Below, one piece after another: positions 56,777-64,000 of a DNA stretch of 64,000 bases (positions within the stretch are counted from its first letter, which is position 1; each line of letters opens with the position of its first letter). The position numbers and the translations under genes were made by a program. The stretch comes from Sapria himalayana (taxonomy: Eukaryota; Streptophyta; Magnoliopsida; Malpighiales; Rafflesiaceae). Where the stretch lies: positions 32,117 through 96,116 of the forward strand of contig JAREIK010003104.1 in NCBI GenBank assembly GCA_029783825.1, written 5' to 3'. The notes beneath the pieces are model-generated. The model was not told the origin of the DNA. It did no database searches and saw only the letters and a list, made by a program, of their open reading frames with translations.

Positions 56777-57095
56777 ATCTTTTTAAAGTTCTTATTAGTG
56801 TTTGATTTATTTTCCAAGCATATTATGTTGGTGGGTGCATGGTCTAGTGGGAAAATATGCCATGAGATGTGGTCCCGTAGATGCACAACAATGGTGCATA
56901 ACTGCATGGAAGTGCACAAAGTGTGTGTGGTTCAGTGAACATGCATGTGTGCTTGATGTATTGGATGTGCACCATGTGTATGTTTGATGTAGCCATGGTG
57001 GTGTGTGCAACATGTGGGTTGTGTTCGTTTGATTTTTTTATATGTATCAAATAGAGTGATTTTCCAAGTAGAATCAAGTGAGTAAAAACTATAAC

Positions 57096-57226
57096 CACTA
57101 CAAAAAATATTGATTTATCTAGGGAATTTTAGCTAGGGATCAATCCCTAGCTAAATTGCGAGGGATTAGCTAGGGAATAGTAAGGGATTTATGTTTTTTC
57201 ATTAAAATAAAAATTTGCAACGGATT
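57096..57226 (-). mobile_element. CACTA 3' terminus (element E), inverted
   Basis: Starts CACTACAAAAAATATTGATT and follows the reverse complement of 13550-13674 base for base with few changes (TTTTAGCTAGGGATCAATCC, TTGCAACGGATT). It breaks off at 57226, where unrelated sequence starts. Confidence 0.78.
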
Positions 57227-57896
57227 TATGCTTGATTGGGTCGGAATGGTCCAAGACAAGGCTAGCAGTTAGCCTATGCCAGCTTGCCTGTATTTCACCT
57301 TGGCTAGCTAGTGTTTGAGTCGTGTCTAGTTAGGGATCACTTCTACCTAATACTTGGATTGTGTTGGGGTTTGTCATCTCATTCCATCTTATACATCTAT
57401 TCAATAAAATTTATTGATGTCTTATTGATTGTGTCAAAAGAAAATATTAGTGAGGACTATCAAAATTCATAACATAAAAAGCTTGTGTACTAGCAGATTT
57501 AAAGATAGTGAACTAGCATTTTATAAAAAAAAATTGAAGATGTAAGTTAAGTAAAATATAAAATAAACAAAAGGAAGGATCATACATAGAAAAATATTTA
57601 TCCTTAATCAATGATGATTTGATTTTGTGTATTTTTTGTAATAAAACACTAATATAGAAATATAATGATAAATATTATTTGTGATAATTTAAAAATGTCA
57701 TGACATTTAAAATGTAAAAGAATAATTGTTTGTATACGTGGTTTTTAAAAAAATAAAAAATAAAAAAATTAATATATGAAATGGACATTATACATGAAAA
57801 TTTCATTGAATCGTAGAAAAATAAATATGCTATTGAAAATTATAATAAGATGAGTGTTACATGCACATCTAGTGAAATTAGTAATTAATGAAGAAC

Positions 57897-57938
<42 letters not shown>

Positions 57939-59235
57939 GTAGTAATTATTTTGTACTTCAAATCTAAAAGGGTTTCTTTAAAATTGATCAAATTCAATTA
58001 TATTGAATAATTGTTGAAAATTTAGTAAAACATCATTATATTAATTAATAGTTGAATATATTATTATTTTTTATTTTAATTTGATTATTTATCCAAGTTT
58101 TCATGAGGTAAAAAATATTAATCTAAAAAAATAGTATTAATTAAAAAATTGATGTAAAATTATTTGATTGAGTGAGAAATAAATATTTAATTGTGTCGGC
58201 TGAATGAATTAACAAAAATATAAAATGATAATTACTTTCATGTGATGTATCTAAAATAAATATTTTATTATATTTATGCACTCAACTGATATTTGTATTC
58301 CTACAATTACAAATTTTTATTTAGATTTAAAAATAATTATAACAATGAAAGAATAAAATATGTTTTATGGTATTTTAGATTATTATTAAGCTATATATGA
58401 TGCAAATGAAATTTGTGTTTTTTTATTTTTTTTATGTTAATTTCATCTAGAATATTTGCAAATTAATTATGAGAATTTTATAATATCACAGATAAAAAAT
58501 ATTGGAATTGAAATTGTAAAATTTGTGTTATGCTTTTGTATTATATTATGTTGATTTGGTGCTATAGAATGTTGTAAATGTCTTTAATATGAAGAATACA
58601 TAAACAAAAGTTATCTTCTAATTGCTATAAGTGTAAATTTGATTACAACTAGTTAACATGATTAGATGATTTGCTAAACAATTGGAATTGTTTAGATTCT
58701 TGAGAATATAATGTACAATTATTTTTTAATGTTGACAGTTGACTCAATTTGTGATTAAGAAAATTTGAGAAATATATTTACTTATTTTGATTAGGTAGAT
58801 AATTTATTAGTAAAATAATAATATAGAAAATAATAGGGAAAATTATGTAAAAGGGTTGTAATATGAAAATAATTAAGAATCAATGCTCAAAATAAAAAAT
58901 ATCTATATTTTGGTGTTCTTAAAAATATAGATGAATAAATATTTTTTTTCTCATGTTGCCTAAGCTTGTGATTAAAAAATAATTTTAAAAATATATTTAT
59001 CTATTAGATTAGGTAAATATATTTTAATATTTAACAAAAGTCAAAAATAGTTTTTTTGAATATACTATTTTTGAAAACAAAAGCATATACAATATGCTTG
59101 TACGTATTAATATATGTAAATGTATAAATGTGTAAATGTATAAAGTGTAAATGTATATCTTGTATACATGTATAAATGTATTAATATGTATGTGTTAAAT
59201 GTATATATTGTATAATGTTTGTATGTATAAACATA

Positions 59236-59276
<41 letters not shown>

Positions 59277-59293
59277 CTATGAATATATATATA

Positions 59294-59365
<72 letters not shown>

Positions 59366-60371
59366 GTATATAAATATTTATATATATATATATATGTATA
59401 TTAATATGTGTTTTTCTTTTATTTTTTGATTTTTTGATTTTTTGTTTTTTACATGATGTAGATGAGTAAGAGTATATTTGGATTTTTTTTTGAAATATAA
59501 AAAGGTTAGATAACATTTCTTAATTATTTTCCAATTATATTTTTTTTGGATAATTTTTCCAAAAAAATGTCCAACACTAAATATATATTTTTATTCTGGA
59601 ACACACTTGACTATTACATAAAATATTCAATCTTTTTCGCTTCACTTTATTGATTGTTTATATATAAAATTGAGCTTTTATGAAATGCATTCATAAGATA
59701 ATGAATAATAATACAAAGATATTTGTGAAGGGTACAATAGAAATGACTAGAATTCAAAAGGGTGATACAAATCATTAGTATGAGGTGAGATTATAATTAA
59801 TAAATCTTTAAGTATGGTTGAATTTATCTTGTACTAATGATTATTTTATTAAAAATAAAAGTCGTGTCTAGCGTACTGGTGATTTGTATAGATGTGTAAT
59901 GAAAATGATGAATAATTTTAGAAAATAAGAAAAAATATGATAAAATTAATTAATAATGATTGCTTAAAAATTATTTGTAAGTGAGTTTGTTATTTGAACC
60001 CTAAAAACCATAATTTATTTATATACTATATTTTTAAACATATTTTATTTGATTCTCTTTGTTCTTGAAATATTAATACATATGATACAAATGAATGTGA
60101 ATTGCTTGTTGAGCTTTATCTATTATTTGGAAGGTTCTAATGAGATTTCTGAATTTGTATTTCATTAAATAAGAAAGAAAGTAGAATATTTTTGAAATTT
60201 TGTGATACTAATTGTTACAACATTGTAGATAATATAATAAGTAATTTTGTTTTATGAATTTATGATTTTTTATTTATGCATATTATTGTGATTTAATATA
60301 ATTTGTATGTTTTTATGCTATATTGTTTGGGAGCATCTGATATATTAGTTGTTCCAAATCATATATATATA
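57227..60371. other. AT-rich insertion splitting element E, no gene seen
   Basis: Begins with a mixed-composition stretch (57227-57430: GGTCGGAATGGTCCAAGACA and onwards) and then becomes very AT-rich. Contains a TAA run (57898-57935), a TG run (59235-59262) and a TA run (59283-59352). No coding sequence recognised. Since both neighbouring pieces belong to a CACTA 3' end, this stretch is an insertion or the result of a rearrangement. Confidence 0.5.
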
Positions 60372-60436
60372 TATACATAGCGATGCAATTTCTTTAGCCA
60401 ATATTTAATTATTTAATTTTTTTTAATTTATTTTTA
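60372..60436 (-). mobile_element. Remnant of inverted CACTA 3' region, cut by element F
   Basis: CATAGCGATGCAATTTCTTT and AGCCAATATTTAATTATTTA match the reverse complement of 12500-12570. The match stops exactly where the CACTA terminus of element F starts, which shows that F jumped into an older copy. Confidence 0.68.
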
Positions 60437-61514
60437 CACTACAAGAAAAATCTCATATAGATAGGGATAATTCCCTAGCTAAATAAGCATTTTCCATTGC
60501 TAAACGGAATATAGTGACTGATTACTGATGGATCGTTCCCTATCTAAAGTGCTCGTCGCTAAAATTTAGTGAGGGAAATTTTCCCTAGCTAAAAATTAAG
60601 CGACGGAGATATCCATTGCTAAAAAAGATAAATTCTCTAGCTAAATTAGCAAGTTAAATGAGATTTTCTATCGCTAAACAAAAATAATGATGGAAGATTC
60701 CCCAGCTAAAGTGTTGGTCGCTAAATTTTAGTGACAGAAATAGTCCCTATCTAAATAAATTTTGTGACGTAAAAATCCGTTACTAAAATATTATTTCCCT
60801 TGCTAATTTAGCAAGGGATTTTTCCCTTGCTAATTTAGCAAGAGATTTTTCCCTAGCTATTTTAATTTCAAAACTATTTTCAAAATTTAATTTATTTTAA
60901 AATTTTTTAATTTAATAATTTAATATTTTTATATTAAAATTGAATAAAAAATGAAACTAATAATAATTTATAATAAATAAAAAATAAATTCATTTAATAA
61001 TTGATTCTAATTCAATATTTTATATAATTGAAATAAAAAAATAACAAAATTTTATTACATTTTATTTATCAATATATCTACTAGTTGTACATAAAGTATA
61101 ATACATTCATTCATTGATGTTGCTTTCTCTCCCTCTACTCCTTCTATCATCATTTTTCTACTACGACAAAGCTGTCTGAGTTATGTCACATAATATCTAG
61201 TGAAAATCCCATCACTTATACAAGCTTTGTATGAGGAAAAATATGGTATCATATCTGTAAGAAATTTAAATCACTAAGTCAAATTAAAATAAATAAAATT
61301 TATGTTTTGATAAATATATAATTTTGTCATATACATATAAATATATACTAGCATTTCACTTGTACATATATTAATATAGTATATGTACATGAAAACTACA
61401 TTATTATGTGTACATATATACTAAGTGCAAATATACTCAGTATATATGTACATAAAATACTGCAGTATTATATGTACATATATACTAACTTTATTCGTAT
61501 GTATATAACACATT

Positions 61515-61735
61515 TGTTACTGTTGCTACTTCTCCCGCTACCACTGCCACTACCAATGCCACTACTGCAGTCGTAGCTGCCACCACTACCACCAATGCTT
61601 CTGCTACCGCCGCTACCGCCGATACAGTAGCTACTACCGCAGCTACTGCCACCACTGCCACCGCTACCCCCACTGCCCCCGCTACCGGTGCTATCGCTGC
61701 ATGCTACAGATGCGCTACTACCACTGCCAAAATAT
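61515..61735 (+). repeat. Short GC-rich low-complexity island of element F
   Basis: Same ACT/GCC/GCT triplet-like composition as 1525-2285 but only 220 bases. Open on the minus strand with a Val/Ala string. Not a gene. Confidence 0.72.
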
Positions 61736-61874
61736 TTTTCCTGTAATTGGAAAAATATTAAGATGGCTCTGAAACCATTTTTAGTTTTAATGCTGCAAAT
61801 GAATGATTAACCCGATTTTGATTAAAGAAAGTTACATGAAATATAAACTAACATAATAATAACATTTTTCCCCG

Positions 61875-62088
61875 TAAGTCATACGAAAAAGGAAGGACTG
61901 ACATGCACATTTTAGTTCCTTGCTAAGGAAGCTTATTGTAATCGAGGAACACCAACTTGATATGAGAAGAGCCATTGCTTTGATTTAGTTTTCAAGTTGA
62001 AACTAGCAATTGATGCATTTTCACAATCAAACAACCAATCTTGTTTCACATCAGCAAGGTGCACATCAATTGCTCTCAAAAGTTTTTC
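61875..62088 (-). pseudogene. Unassigned C-terminal exon-like fragment
   Basis: After TTTCTTGTAG the minus strand is open and reads EKLLRAIDVHLADVKQDWLF, DCENASIASFNLKTKSKQ and WLFSYQVGVPRLQ, then stop. Composition and splice border look like a real last exon. I do not recognise the protein. Probably cargo of element F, on the same strand as the ATP synthase fragment. Confidence 0.45.
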
Positions 62089-62519
62089 CTACAAGAAAAA
62101 AAAGGTAACACTGAAGCTTAAGATTAAATCGATGAACATATACATACACTTCTCAAGTTATTTAATATGTGGAAGAACAGAACCTCCAGCTATCCGCTAT
62201 GGCTTTAGAACATTTTTGATTTGGATAATCCTATTTGTGCAAAAGCCATTTCCATGTGGAACTAGACATCTGGGCTGAGCCAGCTTTGTGCACAAATAGA
62301 ACAAACAACTAAAATGGACTCATCTTAGAGTTATATCTATTGTCTTTAGTCCTAAAACATTTACTACAATTAGCAATAGTCAATTTGAAAACATTTTTTC
62401 TTCAAAATTTTGGTTATTCATGGTTGCAGTATGTAGTTCAATTGCATCTTTAAACATACAAAAATCACTCCATTCATAAAGTATTTTCTTTCTTGGAGAT
62501 GGTGTTTGTGCAAATTAAT

Positions 62520-62785
62520 ATGCATTAAAGAGGGACTATTAGGTCGAGAAAAAAATTGTTTTTGCCCGGGTCTTAAGCATCGAAGTCTTCTAGAATGCGA
62601 CTGTTTTTGTAAAGGCCGATGGTTCTGGACTTCACTCCCTCCAAGTTGAGTTGTTGCAGTATCGCCTGGTTGAGCTTCTCTGTGGTAGCAACTTGTTGGA
62701 GGTTTTGTTGCTACTACTCTGGCAAGCCAACTTCCTCCATTGTGTGAGTTTTTGTGCCTGTTATAAAACAAATGTAAATGTAATG
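62520..62785 (-). pseudogene. Unassigned exon-like fragment
   Basis: After an AG border at about 62765 one frame reads LQQVATTEKLNQAILQQLNL followed by EGVKSRTIGLYKNSRILEDF, interrupted by two adjacent stops upstream. Another frame is open longer (62418-62771) but its product is poorly conserved-looking (Pro/Gln/His-rich). I favour the former as the ancestral frame. No family recognised. Confidence 0.4.
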
Positions 62786-63007
62786 CATGTGCTATTTACA
62801 TTCAATTTTGTAGAGAATATAATTCATTGATGAAGGTGAAGCGCGCAAGAAGCTTGCTTGAACTCACCCGCTTGATTCTCGATTCCCACTTCGGTCCCAC
62901 AATGTAGTGCTCTAAAAGTCAGAATTATTTTTGATATCATTTTGATATAATTTTGATCAAGGAAACACTATAAAAAACCCATTTGTTTGTGAAGAAGTAT
63001 TTAATCA

Positions 63008-63446
63008 TTTAATGCAGAAGCTCCAGTGATAATCTCATTCAATTCTGTTGTGATTGAAGCCTGATGAGTCATGTAGCCAAAAACCTAGTTGGTCGATACT
63101 GGTTTAGAAGAAATGAACTGAGATAGAGAGAGAGAGAAACTTGTATAAATGGGAGAGAGGTGGCAGAGTAATTCACTGTCATTTTTGCTAAAACTATCCA
63201 TAGCTACCATCCTGGCTCCCTGTTCGCTGCAAGCATTCTCAAGCACTATGTGATGGTTGAACAAGAGATGGAATGAAAAAAAAACATAATATAATTATTT
63301 TTTGTGGGAGACGAATATTACGGCACAATTGCTCTATTTGGGAGAGCGAGGTTCTTACACAGGAGAACTAAAACTTGGTCAGATTTTGAAGCACATCACC
63401 CATTGTTTCTCCTCCTTCAATCTCATAAGAATCTAACTCACCCATC
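63008..63446 (-). pseudogene. Captured mitochondrial ATP synthase gamma subunit fragment
   Basis: The gamma chain is the rotor shaft of F1-ATPase. Three exon-like blocks on the minus strand: 63446-63357 (GELDSYEIEGGETMGDVLQN, then LTKF, stop, FSCV at a GT border), 63248-63147 (LENACSEQGARMVAMDSFSK then NDSELL) and 63061-63008 (ASITTELNEIITGASAL, the C terminus). Order and words match the C-terminal third of the plant mitochondrial gamma chain. Introns kept, frame broken by a stop; only this end is present. Confidence 0.82.
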
Positions 63447-64000
63447 TTCCCACCATATTGTCTAATTCACATTCTTTCCCCACCACCTGTCACAAACACA
63501 AATTCGACAACAAAATCTGGAAGGGACACATACAACCAATATGAGTTATGAGGGAATATAAAAACAAGGTTGCATATTGCAATAGTAATTGTGAATGAAG
63601 TATAAGCAATCAAATTCAAGCAAAATGAGTTCATCCAATCGACTTTTAAATTTTAACTAGCTAAAAGCTGAAAAAAAGAAAAAAATAAATGGAGAGATCA
63701 ACAACATACACAACATTAAATATTAAAAATATTTCAATAACAAAAGATAATCCAAGTATGTTATGATCAAAATTAACTAGGATAATTATACTTACACAAA
63801 TTACAATCAAATAATCACATGTCAAATAATCGTCAATGTTATATTTTAAAAGAGTATCCTACAACCAGTAGCTTGGGCCTCCTGTAAGAATGAATAGCAT
63901 GATCGGGCTAGAGAGATGAAAAACACTTTCACACTAAGTAAAGAAATCTCATCAAGTCTGTTATGTTATAATATATCACATCACTCTTATTAAAACACAT
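63447..64000. other. No further gene recognised to window end
   Basis: May contain more of the ATP synthase gamma gene (upstream exons would be expected here on the minus strand), but I could not identify conserved words. AT-rich. Confidence 0.4.

Larger units (their letters stand above)
60437..64000 (+). mobile_element. CACTA element F, 5' part, runs off the window
   Basis: Intact terminus CACTACAAGAAAAATCTC, subterminal repeats to 60870, the conserved 220-base block (61070-61290), GTAC-palindrome array (61330-61510) and a short GC island (61515-61735), in the same order as in A but without the tandem duplication. Then cargo on the minus strand that differs from A: two unassigned exon-like pieces and ATP synthase gamma. 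The 3' end is not in the window, so whether all cargo belongs to F is inferred. Confidence 0.7.

Noticed and set aside
56838..56870. TGGTCTAGTGG resembling a tRNA box A
   Set aside because: No box B at the proper distance and no cloverleaf; not enough for a tRNA or SINE call.
1..64000. CRISPR array, bacterial operon or phage content
   Set aside because: Spliced gene fragments, LINE, copia and CACTA elements show a plant nuclear genome; the regular repeats are satellites or microsatellites without spacers.

Overview
The window is nuclear DNA of a flowering plant. It is strongly AT-rich and packed with transposons. I find no intact protein-coding gene. The gene-like pieces are exon fragments of ordinary plant genes, with splice-like borders kept and reading frames broken, and most of them lie inside DNA transposons. 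The species cannot be named from the sequence. The LINE type (DUF4283-type ORF1 and a plant-type RNase H at the end of ORF2), the CACTA transposons and a plastid pyruvate kinase fragment all point to an angiosperm.

Layout. 1-374: tail of an AT-rich satellite. 375-13674: CACTA-family element A (about 13.3 kb) with 5' subterminal repeats, a duplicated block carrying GC-rich low-complexity islands, and captured fragments of a ZIP metal transporter, protein phosphatase 5 (PP5) and plastid pyruvate kinase, then 3' subterminal repeats. 13675-14444: the same satellite. 14445-16394: spacer with an Enhancer-of-polycomb-like fragment and copia debris. 16395-22539: element B, an inverted and nearly collinear copy of the first 6.2 kb of A. 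22540-23125: satellite again, inverted. The satellite flanks match too, so positions 1-6545 and 16390-22930 form one large inverted duplication, about 97% identical where I compared bases by eye.

24780-26407 is the 3' part of another CACTA element. From 26408 to 52165 the window is a head-to-tail array of non-LTR retrotransposons (LINEs). It holds a 3' stub, then LINE1, LINE2 and a truncated LINE3. The stub, LINE1 and LINE2 each end in a long purine-rich microsatellite based on AAGAAT (4.7, 1.6 and 3.0 kb), and the next LINE begins directly where that microsatellite stops. All LINE frames contain stops and frameshifts.

52166-53470 is an inverted copy of the CACTA 3' region, so the LINE array sits between two inverted CACTA 3' segments. 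53470-57095 carries fragments of an HD-Zip I homeobox gene, an AP-1 adaptor sigma subunit and a receptor-like kinase. 57096-60436 is a broken inverted CACTA 3' end interrupted by about 3 kb of AT-rich DNA. 60437 to the window end is a further CACTA element (F) with the same 5' end as A but other cargo, including mitochondrial ATP synthase gamma.

The genes do not work together as a pathway. What links them is the repeat biology: one non-autonomous CACTA family that repeatedly picks up genomic gene pieces, and one LINE family that appears to insert into, or next to, its own microsatellite tails.
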